A stretch of DNA of 64,000 nt from Psychrobacillus antarcticus (lineage in GTDB: Bacteria; Bacillota; Bacilli; Bacillales_A; Planococcaceae), in the NCBI RefSeq assembly GCF_029533155.1, contig NZ_JAIZDB010000007.1, forward strand, positions 39,365-103,364, written 5' to 3'. Below the pieces are notes generated by a model. It ran no database searches and was not told the origin of the DNA. It saw only the letters and a list, made by a program, of their open reading frames with translations. The position numbers were made by a program, and so were the translations under genes. Positions 54,219 through 63,212 of the stretch are shown here, piece by piece. The first letter of the stretch is position 1. Each line of letters begins with the position of its first letter.

Positions 54219-55213
54219 TGAAATACCCGCCCTCCTTTACGAACAATTACTAAAAAGAAAGGTAATCCCATGATAGCTATGATTGCAGCAACTGGTGTCT
54301 CATATGGAATGTTAATTGTTCGGCCAATTGTATCAGCAAGTAGCATAAGAATAGCTCCTGCTATCACCGACATAGGAATTATTAGTCGGTAATCGGTTCC
54401 TACAATTGCTCGGACAATGTGAGGAACCATCAAGCCGACAAAAGCCATATTTCCAACTAGTGCAACCGATGCACCGGCTAGTAAAATAACAACTATAAAT
54501 AAAATCGTTTTTGTTTGAGTGGTTTTTTGCCCCAGTCCGACGGCAACTTCTTCATTCAAACTTAGAATAGTTAACTGTCTTGATAGTAAAAGAGCTACAA
54601 TGAATCCGATTAGGATAAAAGGAGTAATCATCTGGAGCTGACTCCAGGAAGTTCCTATTAATCCACCAGCTGTCCACATAGAGACATCTTTGGAAATATT
54701 AAAATAGATTCCAACACCGTCAGCAATTGCATACAAAAAGGCAGAGACTGCAGCACCAGCAAGAACTATTCGGAGTGGAGAAAAGCCCCCTTTGTTCATA
54801 GAACCAATGCCAAATACCATTACTGCACCAACTGCAGCACCGATAAAACATGCGATAGTAATGCCGAAGTAATTGATCCCGGGAATGAGCGCAAGGCTAA
54901 TAGCAAGGGCGGCGTTTGCTCCTGATGTTAACCCTAATAATCCAGGGTCGGCAAGAGGATTACGGGTTATTCCTTGCATAATCGCACCAGATACTGCTAA
55001 GGCAGCACCAACCAACATGGCAGCTACTTCTCTCGGTAATCTAAGCTCTCGCAATATATTGATAGCATCGCTTTTTAAAGGGGTAAATAATGCTTGCCAT
55101 ACATCTTGTAAGGAGGTCGAAGCTGCACCAAAAACCATCGAGACACAGAACATTGTAACCAACAAAATAAGGCCAATAACAAACTTATAACTAAAATGAA
55201 TAGAGGTTTTCAT
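54215..55213 (-). CDS. Iron-siderophore ABC transporter permease (FecCD family), first
   Basis: A 332-aa permease. ATG 55213 follows AAAGGAT; a longer frame from 55252 would run through the terminator hairpin. Motifs VSGAIMQGITRNPLADPGLLGLTSGAN, VGNMAFVGLMVPHIVR and LADTIGRTI are intact. Separated from the binding-protein gene by an internal hairpin. Confidence 0.9.
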   Translation of the reverse strand: MKTSIHFSYKFVIGLILLVTMFCVSMVFGAASTSLQDVWQALFTPLKSDAINILRELRLPREVAAMLVGAALAVSGAIMQGITRNPLADPGLLGLTSGANAALAISLALIPGINYFGITIACFIGAAVGAVMVFGIGSMNKGGFSPLRIVLAGAAVSAFLYAIADGVGIYFNISKDVSMWTAGGLIGTSWSQLQMITPFILIGFIVALLLSRQLTILSLNEEVAVGLGQKTTQTKTILFIVVILLAGASVALVGNMAFVGLMVPHIVRAIVGTDYRLIIPMSVIAGAILMLLADTIGRTINIPYETPVAAIIAIMGLPFFLVIVRKGGRVFQ

Positions 55214-55230
55214 TATCTTATCCTTTCTAC

Positions 55231-55270
55231 AAAAATAGTGGAGGAATCCCATTAGAATTCCTCCACTATT
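55231..55270 (-). terminator. Internal terminator/attenuator between binding protein and permease genes
   Basis: Arms AATAGTGGAGGAAT / ATTCCTCCACTATT followed on the minus strand by TTTTTG. It lies within an operon, just before the permease ribosome site, so partial read-through would give more binding protein than permease. Confidence 0.75.
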
Positions 55271-55274
55271 ATTA

Positions 55275-56192
55275 CTAGCTGTTTAAGAAATTTTCTTTAA
55301 AGAATTCCAATTGATAATCTAATGAAATAGGATCATTAAAGTAAAATTCTTCTGCATTTGCTTCAAATAGTTGCCCGTTTTGTACTGCAGGGATATTTTT
55401 GAATACATCTGTTTCTTGGAACGAGTTATCTTGGTCTGCTACTTTACTTAAAATCACATAGTCCCCAGCAAATTCAGGAAGAACCTCTAAAGATAATGCA
55501 AAATATCCAGGCTCTAAAGCCATTTCTTTTACTTTGTCAGGCATTTTTAGTCCCATTGCTTGATAAATAACTTCTGTTCCGCGACCCCAATTATCTCCAA
55601 AGACATATAATTGTTTGTCGAAGTTTTCAAACACTGAAACAGTCGCATCTTCCCCAATTACTGCTTTAATTTCCTCTCCGGCAGCTGTTGAACGTTCTTT
55701 GAAATCATCAATCCATGTTTGTGCTTCTTGTTCTTTATTCAGTAGTTTTCCAATTTCTAAATGTTGCGTTAAATAATCTGCTTTTCCATAAGTGAATGTT
55801 ACTGTCGGTGCAATCTCTTTTATTTTGTCCAAGTTTTGAACGGTAGAAAGAGCAATTATTAAATCTGGATTCAGTTCAATAATTTTCTCTAAATTTTCTT
55901 CTGATACTTCCTCTACATCTGCAAGGAATGAATCATAGCCAGGGTTAGCCTTTGACCAGGAATCTACACCTACTAAGTTTACATCTAGTGCAGCAACGTT
56001 TCCTGCATAGGTAGAAAGAACAATTACTCGTTGTGGGTCTGCAGGGACCTCTATTGGACCATTTTCAGATTCGTATGTAATGGTAGTGGGCACTTCTTTC
56101 GATTCACTTGTTTTTGTATCCGTGCTTTCACTGTTACAAGCACCTAGGATAAGTATTAATAAGATTGTAATCGGTAATAGTAGCTTTTTCAT
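55275..56192 (-). CDS. Siderophore-binding lipoprotein of the iron importer
   Basis: A 305-aa class III solute-binding protein. Lipoprotein signal MKKLLLPITILLILILGACNS with lipobox LGAC at Cys19, then a Ser/Thr-rich linker. VPADPQRVIVLSTYAGNVAALDVNLVGVDSW and ENLEKIIELNPDLIIALS are the FepB/FhuD-type hallmarks. Captures the ferric siderophore outside the membrane. Starts one base after the ATPase gene ends. Confidence 0.9.
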   Translation of the reverse strand: MKKLLLPITILLILILGACNSESTDTKTSESKEVPTTITYESENGPIEVPADPQRVIVLSTYAGNVAALDVNLVGVDSWSKANPGYDSFLADVEEVSEENLEKIIELNPDLIIALSTVQNLDKIKEIAPTVTFTYGKADYLTQHLEIGKLLNKEQEAQTWIDDFKERSTAAGEEIKAVIGEDATVSVFENFDKQLYVFGDNWGRGTEVIYQAMGLKMPDKVKEMALEPGYFALSLEVLPEFAGDYVILSKVADQDNSFQETDVFKNIPAVQNGQLFEANAEEFYFNDPISLDYQLEFFKENFLNS

Positions 56193-56987
56193 TTATTTTT
56201 CTCCTTTTAGTAAATTGTATGTAATACACATTGGCTTCTTTGTTCGTGGATCTATTCCAATCTCAGCATCTATATGAAAGACACCGCGTAAAACTTCTTT
56301 TGTGATAACTTCTTCACAAGGTCCAGCCTTCACAATTTGCCCATCTTTTAAAGCAACGATATAGTCTGCAAAACGCGCTGCTTGGTTTAAATCATGTAGT
56401 ACCATGACGATTGTGCGTTGTTCTTCCTGATTTAGACGTTGTAGAAGCTCCAAAACTTCTAATTGGTGTGCCATATCAAGATAAGTAGTAGGTTCATCAA
56501 GAAATATAATTTCTGTTTCTTGAGCAAGAGCCATCGCTATCCATACACGCTGACGTTGACCACCGGAAAGTGAATCTACCGGTAAATACTTAAATGAGCT
56601 GGTGTTAGTAACTTGAAGTGCCCAATCTATCACCTCGTAATCCTTTTTGGAAAGCCGACCAAAACCTGTTTGATAAGGGAAGCGTCCGTATGAAACCAAT
56701 TCTCCGACAGTTAGACCGTTTGCACTCTCAGGTGTTTGAGGTAATATAGCTATCTTTTTTGCAAGAATTTTAGTGTTTTCTTTGTCAACGCTTTTACCAT
56801 CTAATATGACAGCACCCGACTGAAAAGGAATGATTCTTGTAATCGCTTTAAGAAGAGTAGACTTCCCACATCCATTTGGTCCAATGATCGTAGTAATTTT
56901 CTGATTTGGGATTTGAACAGACAATTCTTTTACGATTAGTTGCTCACCGTAGCCAATGGATAAATCGTCCGTATATAAACGAACCAT
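56193..56987 (-). CDS. Iron-siderophore ABC transporter ATP-binding protein
   Basis: A 264-aa ATPase of the FecE/FhuC type: Walker A GPNGCGKST, signature LSGGQRQRVWIAMALAQ, Walker B IIFLDEPTTYLD and the switch His in VLHDLNQAARFAD. First gene of the importer operon, behind a Fur box, with GGAGG ribosome site. Confidence 0.92.
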   Translation of the reverse strand: MVRLYTDDLSIGYGEQLIVKELSVQIPNQKITTIIGPNGCGKSTLLKAITRIIPFQSGAVILDGKSVDKENTKILAKKIAILPQTPESANGLTVGELVSYGRFPYQTGFGRLSKKDYEVIDWALQVTNTSSFKYLPVDSLSGGQRQRVWIAMALAQETEIIFLDEPTTYLDMAHQLEVLELLQRLNQEEQRTIVMVLHDLNQAARFADYIVALKDGQIVKAGPCEEVITKEVLRGVFHIDAEIGIDPRTKKPMCITYNLLKGEK

Positions 56988-57022
56988 TTAAATACCTCCA
57001 AACTAAATCTTGCATAAATAAT

Positions 57023-57043
57023 TGATAACGATTATCATTATCA
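57023..57043. promoter_or_regulatory. Fur box between divergent iron genes
   Basis: TGATAACGATTATCATTATC matches the Bacillus 7-1-7 consensus TGATAATNATTATCA with one difference and extends as an overlapping second copy. It sits between the importer (36 bp from its start) and ferredoxin-NADP reductase (65 bp), so Fur could repress both when iron is sufficient. Confidence 0.9.
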
Positions 57044-57107
57044 TATTAGCAACTATATTTAATTATTCAACTTATGTCAACAATTATTTTAGGGTGGGAG
57101 ACTGAAA

Positions 57108-58148
57108 ATGCATAATATTTTTGATGTGACTATTATTGGTGGTGGTCCAGCTGGTTTATATTCAGCTTTTTATAGTGGATTAAGAGAAATGAAAGTGAAG
57201 ATTATAGAGTTCCAGCCTCAACTAGGAGGCAAACTGCATGTGTATCCCGAAAAAATGATTTGGGACGTAGGTGGTCAGACGCCGATTTCGGGTGAACGTT
57301 TAATCGATCAATTAGTTCAACAAGGACTAACATTTGACCCTGAAGTTGTAGTGAATGAGAAAGTAGAGTCAATTACTCGTAGAGAAGATGATATTTTTGT
57401 CTTACATGCTGCTTCCGGCGTTGAACATTATTCAAAAACTATTATCATTGCAGTTGGTAGTGGGATTTTAAACCCTACGAAGTTAGAAATCGAAGGGGCC
57501 GAGCGTTTCGAGGTAAGCAACTTAAACTATACAGTCAAATCAATTCAACGTTTTAAAGATAAAACAGTCATTATTTCAGGTGGAGGAAATGCAGCAATTG
57601 ACTGGGCCAATGAGCTGGAGCCTATTGCCAAAAAAGTGTATGTAATCTATCGGAAGGATTCGTTAAATGGTCATGAGGCACAGGTAACTCAATTATTAGA
57701 GAGCTCTGTAACTTGCTTATTCAACACTAAGATCACAAAGCTAATCGCTAATGGAAACCACGATATGATAGAACGAGTTGCTGTTTTGGACAATGAAATA
57801 GGAGAGATTACGTATATAAAGGTCGATGAGGTCATTATCAATCATGGCTATGATCAGGATGCAGAGCTCCTGAAAAATAGTGAAGTGCCAATTGATATCG
57901 CTGATAACTTTTATGTAAAGGGCAATAGCTCATGTGAATCATCTATTCCAGGAATTTATGCAGCAGGGGACATTGTTCAATATCCAGGGAAAATAAACTT
58001 AATAGCTGGTACCTTCCAGGATGCTGCGAATGCCGTCAATCAAGCGAAGCAATATATCCAACCAGATGCTAACAAATTTGCGATGGTCTCTTCGCATAAT
58101 GAAGTATTCAAAGAGCGAAATAAAAAGTTAGTGAAGCAATTCATATAA
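57108..58148 (+). CDS. Ferredoxin-NADP reductase, thioredoxin-reductase-like type 2
   Basis: A 346-aa flavoprotein similar to Bacillus YcgT/YumC. FAD-binding IIGGGPAGL (residues 9-17), a second nucleotide site VIISGGGNAAIDWA and the C-terminal IYAAGDIVQYPGK are present; the CxxC of true thioredoxin reductase is absent. Transfers electrons from NADPH to ferredoxin or flavodoxin. Shares a Fur box with the siderophore importer, which suggests a role in reducing imported iron (inference). Confidence 0.88.
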   Translation: MHNIFDVTIIGGGPAGLYSAFYSGLREMKVKIIEFQPQLGGKLHVYPEKMIWDVGGQTPISGERLIDQLVQQGLTFDPEVVVNEKVESITRREDDIFVLHAASGVEHYSKTIIIAVGSGILNPTKLEIEGAERFEVSNLNYTVKSIQRFKDKTVIISGGGNAAIDWANELEPIAKKVYVIYRKDSLNGHEAQVTQLLESSVTCLFNTKITKLIANGNHDMIERVAVLDNEIGEITYIKVDEVIINHGYDQDAELLKNSEVPIDIADNFYVKGNSSCESSIPGIYAAGDIVQYPGKINLIAGTFQDAANAVNQAKQYIQPDANKFAMVSSHNEVFKERNKKLVKQFI

Positions 58149-58183
58149 ACAGAAAGCATAAAGTTTTTCTACCCTACATAAAA

Positions 58184-58227
58184 AGTTGTCTCTAAGTAAT
58201 TTAGTACTTGGAGACATATTTTTTATG
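58184..58227 (+). terminator. Rho-independent terminator
   Basis: GTCTCTAAGTA / GTACTTGGAGAC stem followed by ATATTTTTT. Confidence 0.75.
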
Positions 58228-58293
58228 CAGGGAAGAGTAACAGGGGAAATTTAACTATTCCAACTAAACCTGGATACTCCCCTCGGGCATAAG

Positions 58294-58325
58294 AAAAACC
58301 GGGCAAAAGACGCCCGGTTCTTTAA
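58294..58325. terminator. Short GC-rich hairpin
   Basis: AACCGGGC-AAAAGAC-GCCCGGTT followed by CTTTAAAA; it may be a second terminator or the edge of the adjacent repeat. Confidence 0.6.
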
Positions 58326-58344
58326 AACAAAAACGTAGATATGC

Positions 58345-58502
58345 CATTGATTTCCGCTCCTAGCGGACGCTTTCCGTGGGCACGGCTTCAGCCGCTTCCC
58401 TTGCTCCTGCGCAAGCTCGTCGCAAAAAAGATTTTCGCTACGCTCAGTCCAGGGTCTTCAGCTCGCGCTGTTCCCACTGGAGTCGCCGCTCTGCGCTCAA
58501 AT
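58345..58502 (-). repeat. GC-rich interspersed element, inverted copy
   Basis: Read on the minus strand: GGCGACTCCAGTGGGAAC, CTGAGCGTAGCGAAAATC, CCCACGGAAAGCGTCCGC, GGAGCGGAAATCA. It carries the same end blocks as the copies at 41540 and 58735. Two short frames cross it on the plus strand but have no ribosome site or likeness to proteins. No gene is seen between 58149 and 58998. Confidence 0.8.
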
Positions 58503-58734
58503 CAATTAGATACACTTTTTATGATCGGATAATTGGTATAAAACCACTTAAATATACGTATTTTACTTTAAAATAAGGAAGGATGAAAGTAATTCGATTA
58601 AAGAAAATACATTTTCTTCTTTCCTAATAAAATAGTATTCTTAACCAAGCGGACGATTTTATCCCTAAATTAACTTGGACTACTCTTATCATCTAAGCGA
58701 GAGTCTATGCAATATCTTAAAGTTTAGTACTACT

Positions 58735-58895
58735 CATTTAATTGATTGGAGTGAAATGTGGCGACTCCAGCGGGATAAGCGAGAAAGTCGAGACCCCGCA
58801 GGGAAGAAGCATAGCGCCTGACTGAGGAGGCTCGGCCTCGCCCGCGGAAAGCGTCCACATGTAACGTAAATCAATAGTATTATTCATTCTTAAAT
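58735..58895 (+). repeat. GC-rich interspersed element, full direct copy
   Basis: ATTGATTGGAGTG, GGCGACTCCAGCGGGA, CCCCGCAGG, GAGGCTCGGCCTCGCCCGC, GGAAAGCGTCCACATG and AAATCAATAGTATTATTCATT. ATTGATT and AATCAAT form short terminal inverted repeats, and CTACTCATTTAATT precedes it as at 41540. It is oriented opposite to the copy 240 bp upstream. No coding capacity; MITE-like. Confidence 0.82.
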
Positions 58896-58998
58896 GTTCT
58901 GCTAACCCAGTGTTCATGTTGTATTTTTATATAATTTCTTTATATTTAAAAAATAGAGCATCATGACACTAGTCATAATCCTCTATCATTCGTGTTAT

Positions 58999-60021
58999 TT
59001 ACCATCTAGCTTTATGTTCCTCAATACAGCCTAGTAATTGTTTTACCTCTAGAGTAGGTCCATCTTCTAACTGGATTTTGCCATTAAAATAACCCATCAT
59101 TTGATGAACTTCGGAGTATATAAGTTTCAAATCGGTTTTGGCAATGCGGTGGAAAAATGGGGTGAATGTCATATTCACACCATTGGAAAACTTCGTGTTA
59201 ACCTTCCAAGGTTTCATAAAATCATTCGGATCGTATGTAAATAATAAGTCTTCATGAATTTTGGTCATTTTCCCATCAATAAAAATAGCATTTTCGGTCA
59301 TACCTGTGCCATCTGTCCACTTTCCGCCAAAGTTTAATCCAATTCTTTTAGAACCAACGCGTTGAGAAGCAAACCCCCAGTTCCATAGAGCTTCTCTAGG
59401 CCAAACACCTCGGCCATAATCGAGTACTGCAAAATTGTCCTCTTGCAGAAAGCTAAAACGGGAGTTACCAATCTTTACAAATCCAGATGTTGGTAACGTA
59501 TGGTGCTTCCCGGTAAATTGGAATTGTGTTCGATTCCAAGGAATTACTACATTCAACGATTCGTCTTCAGCAGGATGAGATATATGTAAATCGGCATGTA
59601 ATAAATCTCCATCAAAATCTGGAATAGTTACAATCATATGAGTTTCATTTTGTGTATAAAGTAATTGAATCGACATTTCTTTCGAATGAAGCTGTATACT
59701 TTCCAATATATTAGTAGGCATTTTTATTTTATTTCCGAGGGGAATTGTAACTGTCTTTTCAACATATCGTTGTGTTTCATAGTTTAGGAAATAGACAAAG
59801 CAAACCGCTGCGTAATCTAGATGACTGATAGTTGCAGAGAAAAGAATATCGTCCCCAAAAACACACCAATAATTCCACTTTTTCTTACGCATATAATGCC
59901 CTTTTAAATTACTTTCAATTAGGGGCTTCTTGGCAAATCCAATTGCTTTAGGATTCAAATTACCTTTTTTATCGCAAAGTAAAGTGGGCACTGAAATTTC
60001 TTTTTCTGCATGCTGCTTCAC
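58999..60021 (-). CDS. DUF2804 family protein
   Basis: A 340-aa protein of the DUF2804 family (GVWPREALWNWGFASQR and FDWSRG-like VLDYGRG, KWTDGTGMTENAIFIDGK). Start is GTG 60021 after GGGAGG. Beta-rich, no signal peptide or membrane segment. Lipocalin-like fold is suggested for the family; function unknown. Confidence 0.82.
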   Translation of the reverse strand: MKQHAEKEISVPTLLCDKKGNLNPKAIGFAKKPLIESNLKGHYMRKKKWNYWCVFGDDILFSATISHLDYAAVCFVYFLNYETQRYVEKTVTIPLGNKIKMPTNILESIQLHSKEMSIQLLYTQNETHMIVTIPDFDGDLLHADLHISHPAEDESLNVVIPWNRTQFQFTGKHHTLPTSGFVKIGNSRFSFLQEDNFAVLDYGRGVWPREALWNWGFASQRVGSKRIGLNFGGKWTDGTGMTENAIFIDGKMTKIHEDLLFTYDPNDFMKPWKVNTKFSNGVNMTFTPFFHRIAKTDLKLIYSEVHQMMGYFNGKIQLEDGPTLEVKQLLGCIEEHKARW

Positions 60022-60132
60022 TGACCATCTTCCTCCCTACAAAGTAATTTGTCAAAAAAATTAGTTTGTTAATCCCATACTAGCATATATTTTCTGTTTA
60101 ATCATATAAACAAAATAGAGGGAGGTTGAAAA

Positions 60133-60621
60133 TTGGCAACATACAATCGTGAGGCTGCAGTAGCCTATGCACAGAAATGGTGGAACAGTAATAATCCGAG
60201 GTTTCCGATGTTCGATGTGGACTGTACAAATTATATTTCACAATGCTTGTTTGCGGGAGGCGCTCCAATGAGGGGTCAACCAAACAGGGAGCGGGGATGG
60301 TGGTTGAGTAGTGAAACATGGAGTTTGAGCTGGAGCACTCCTCATTCCTTGCGTTGGTACTTAGCGGGCTCGACAAAGGGTCTGCAGGCGATGCAAGTCA
60401 ATTCACCTGATCAGTTAGTCATAGGTGATCTTATTTTTTATGATTTCGAAGGAGATGGTAGATACGATCACTCGACCATAGTAACAAGTGTTCAAAATGG
60501 AGTTCCATATGTAAACGCACATACGAATAATAGCCGCAATCGTTACTGGAGCTACGAGGATTCCTATGCACATACTCCAAGAACAAAGTATATATTCTTC
60601 CACGTAAAAGATAAATTTTAA
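60133..60621 (+). CDS. Amidase-domain protein (Amidase_6 / NlpC-P60-like)
   Basis: A 162-aa protein: NREAAVAYAQKWWNSNNPRF then DVDCTNYISQCLFAGG with the catalytic Cys, and DHSTIVT with the catalytic His. This is the C-terminal domain that in longer Bacillus proteins follows a signal peptide. Here it stands alone with a TTG start after GGAGG and no secretion signal, so it may act inside the cell or the developing spore. Substrate unknown. Confidence 0.82.
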   Translation: MATYNREAAVAYAQKWWNSNNPRFPMFDVDCTNYISQCLFAGGAPMRGQPNRERGWWLSSETWSLSWSTPHSLRWYLAGSTKGLQAMQVNSPDQLVIGDLIFYDFEGDGRYDHSTIVTSVQNGVPYVNAHTNNSRNRYWSYEDSYAHTPRTKYIFFHVKDKF

Positions 60622-60734
60622 CGTAAATTTACAGCAAATAAATGCAAAATGACGACTCTCACTAGTTAATATCAAACAACCACAGCTATGAACTTGCAAA
60701 TGTACCGTGTACAACAGGTTCATGGGAATTTAAA

Positions 60735-60815
60735 GAAAGATTAATACCGCTGATTTCTGTTTTAGGTGGTGGAACAGAGCTAATAGTCGCCACTTTCACT
60801 CCAACCAATTTAACG
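60735..60815 (-). repeat. Degenerate, shortened copy of the GC-rich interspersed element
   Basis: On the minus strand: TTGGAGTGAAAGTGGCGACT then, after a deletion of the GC-rich middle, CAGAAATCAGCGGTATTA. Ends match the full copies; the centre is lost. Confidence 0.65.
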
Positions 60816-60989
60816 TGTAGTTTTCAAGAATAAGATTTAGCACAACCTATCTTAGATGAAAATAGTAGTCAAAGTAAATATAATGATAAATTAGTCTTGA
60901 ATTAGAAATACTATTCTAGAATGAGAATGAAAATAGTAGATTTTCTTTTATAAGAGAGGAAATAAAGAGAAATAGTAAGTGTTTACTGA

Positions 60990-61440
60990 ATAAAGAAGTG
61001 AAATAGCGAACGACATTGCATCTTCGGGCCCGCACGATGCGGGTCATGCAGTCGTTGCGACACGATGTCGCGTACTTAGACTGTCATCTTTCATCCAGCT
61101 CTATGAATAAGAAAGGATCTTTTCCCTAGTTAGCCAAAAATGTACTAAAACCTGTTTCTAAGAGTTGCAGGAGGGCGACGGATAGAAAAAGTGAAACTTC
61201 AATCAGTGGGGCTTTCCCCACTGATTGTTAGTTGAACCATTCGGGCTTTAACGGGCAGTTCTCTACTGCCCGTTAATGCGGGACAAACGCCATAAGATTA
61301 CCGAAAAAAGGGATGTTGGTTGGTTGTGACGAACGTCACAACCAACCAACATCCCTAAAAATTCGCTAGGTAATCATATAGCAAAATGTCTGTCCAAAGC
61401 CCTTCGAAAACGATAGAAACAGGTCTTGAAACTAAAGACG
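60990..61440. repeat. Composite repeat with nested hairpins, including long-hairpin copy C
   Basis: Blocks in order: TAGCGAACGACATTGCATCT shared with 39630; a hairpin insert GGCCCGCACGATGCGGGTC; 61049-61083, the inverted copy of 3335-3369; CCTGTTTCTAAGAGTTGCAG shared with copy B; a 97-bp insert at about 61191-61287 with two hairpins (CAATCAGTGGGG / CCCCACTGATTG and ACGGGCAGT / ACTGCCCGT); then hairpin copy C (arms 61310-61331 and 61334-61355) and its tail. 60622-60734 and 60816-60990 hold nothing recognisable. Confidence 0.82.
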
Positions 61441-61485
61441 AGGCATGCGACTGTTTTTTCTTATTTTAGTCTTACAAAGTACGAA

Positions 61486-62334
61486 TTACAAATACCAAAG
61501 TAAGGCAATTGTATCCTCGCCTGCATGTACTGCAAGCGATGTACTTATTTCACCGACAGTAAACTGTAAATGTGGTGCTTGTTGTAAAATGGCATCTTTT
61601 AAGTCGTTTGCTTGTTGCTCCGCATTGGCGTGCATTATATACACATGTTGTAGACCATCCTTAGCTGAAGCTTCAACCGCCTTATTGATCAGGTACTGGA
61701 TTGCCTTTTTATGAGAACGAACTTTATCTAATTCCTTCAGCTCACCTTGTTCGTTGATTTGAATAATTGGTTTTATTTTAAGTAGGCTTCCTAAATAGAA
61801 TTGTACACTACTCAGCCTGCCACCTTTATACAATTGAGTTAAGTTACCTATTAAAATAAAGTTACGGAACTTCGACACCATTTCTCTTAACTCCACTGCA
61901 ATCTTCTCGTACGATTTGCCCTCTTCTTGTAGTTGCAGTCCTTTTTCAACTAATCCTGTAATACCAGCTGATAAGGAGGAAGAGTCGATAAATTCTACTT
62001 GGACCTGTGCAATTTCAGCTCCGCTTATGGAGGAAGAAAGTGTACCACTGAGGTTTTTAGAGACATGAATTGCAATAATAGACTCATATTCTTTACTCAG
62101 TTTTTCATATAACACTGCAAATTCGCCCGCAGAAGGCTGAGAAGTTTTAATGGATTCTGATCCATTACGTATTCTATCGTATAGTTGGTCGGGTGTTAAA
62201 TCTACGCCATCTACAAATTGCTCTACACCAAAATGAATATTAAGAGGAATAACGTATATATCTGGGTGGTTTTTTAACGCATTACTTAAGTACGCACTGC
62301 TATCGATTAACCACGCAATTTTTTTCAAAGTCAT
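61486..62334 (-). CDS. DegV family fatty-acid-binding protein
   Basis: A 282-aa protein. KKIAWLIDSSAYL at the start, KTSQPSAGEF, HVSKNLSGTLSSS and FIDSSSLSAGITGLV are the DegV hallmarks; these residues bind the carboxylate of a fatty acid, feeding FakA-type kinases. ATG 62334 is chosen because the ATG at 62343 overlaps the AGGA ribosome site. The tail shows GHTGPGTIAL-like VHAGEDTIALLWYL. Confidence 0.85.
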   Translation of the reverse strand: MTLKKIAWLIDSSAYLSNALKNHPDIYVIPLNIHFGVEQFVDGVDLTPDQLYDRIRNGSESIKTSQPSAGEFAVLYEKLSKEYESIIAIHVSKNLSGTLSSSISGAEIAQVQVEFIDSSSLSAGITGLVEKGLQLQEEGKSYEKIAVELREMVSKFRNFILIGNLTQLYKGGRLSSVQFYLGSLLKIKPIIQINEQGELKELDKVRSHKKAIQYLINKAVEASAKDGLQHVYIMHANAEQQANDLKDAILQQAPHLQFTVGEISTSLAVHAGEDTIALLWYL

Positions 62335-62437
62335 TTTGAACATCCTATCTAATTTGTTATTTAAATGATAGTAATTATATCACAAAAATACTTATCACAC
62401 GTTTATTTTAAGGAAAAATACTATAAAATTAATAACA

Positions 62438-63010
62438 TTAATGTGTCTTTCTCCACCATCTCTTGTTCCACGATTCTACAATATCCAATCGGTGACGAAC
62501 TAGGATAATGAGAATAGCAATAGACAGTGGCCATAGGGAAACAAAGGCAGGTATTATCCAAGTTAAAATAGCATATGCACAAAATGCTATGGTCATGCTA
62601 AGGGTTGCACTTCTAAACAAAGCCATTAAAAGAATAAAACAAATGACCAACATAGCAAACAAAGTGGGTTCTATTGCTAAGGATACACCGATGAACGTGG
62701 CAATCCCTTTACCCCCTTTTCCTTTTAACCAAAATGGAAAAAGGTGTCCTAGAATTACTGCTAACCCTCCAGCAGCAATATATTCTAAAGGATATTCAAA
62801 ATAAAACCCTATACAAATAACAAGGACACCCTTTAAAGCATCACCCAAAAATGTCAAAAGAAATGCAGATTTTCCAAGTACTGCACCAGCATTTCTTGCA
62901 CCTAAATTACCACTTCTTTCTATTCTCAAATCAGTTTTTTTCCATTTACCAACCCACCAAGCAGAAAGGAAGTTACCGATTATATAACTAAACAACCAAT
63001 AGAAAAGCAT
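62438..63010 (-). CDS. PlsY-like glycerol-3-phosphate acyltransferase
   Basis: A 190-aa membrane protein with five helices. SGNLGARNAGAVLG (PlsY motif 1, SGNxGATN), GHLFPFWLKGKGGKGIAT (motif 2) are clear. The third motif is weaker. Moves an acyl group from acyl-phosphate to glycerol 3-phosphate. GAGGTG ribosome site. Probably a paralogue of the housekeeping PlsY, given the divergent Arg in place of Thr. Confidence 0.8.
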   Translation of the reverse strand: MLFYWLFSYIIGNFLSAWWVGKWKKTDLRIERSGNLGARNAGAVLGKSAFLLTFLGDALKGVLVICIGFYFEYPLEYIAAGGLAVILGHLFPFWLKGKGGKGIATFIGVSLAIEPTLFAMLVICFILLMALFRSATLSMTIAFCAYAILTWIIPAFVSLWPLSIAILIILVRHRLDIVESWNKRWWRKTH

Positions 63011-63212
63011 ACAATCACCTCAGATATATGTATGTAAAATACTATTTGAACCTTACTGTTAATTTTACATTAAGAGACAAGGAAATAAATATCGGATTAC
63101 GCTTTAGATGAATAAAAACCATATGGAAAAATCAAGTCTCTTTCTTAAAGATGATTAAATTGGTATGATGAATAAAATAACTCAATAGTAAAAGGGAGAT
63201 TGAAAAAACTAG

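Noticed and set aside
58341..58576. Short plus-strand frames in the GC-rich element (for example one starting MPLISAPSGRFPWARL)
   Set aside because: They lie fully inside a dispersed repeat, lack ribosome sites and overlap each other in different frames.
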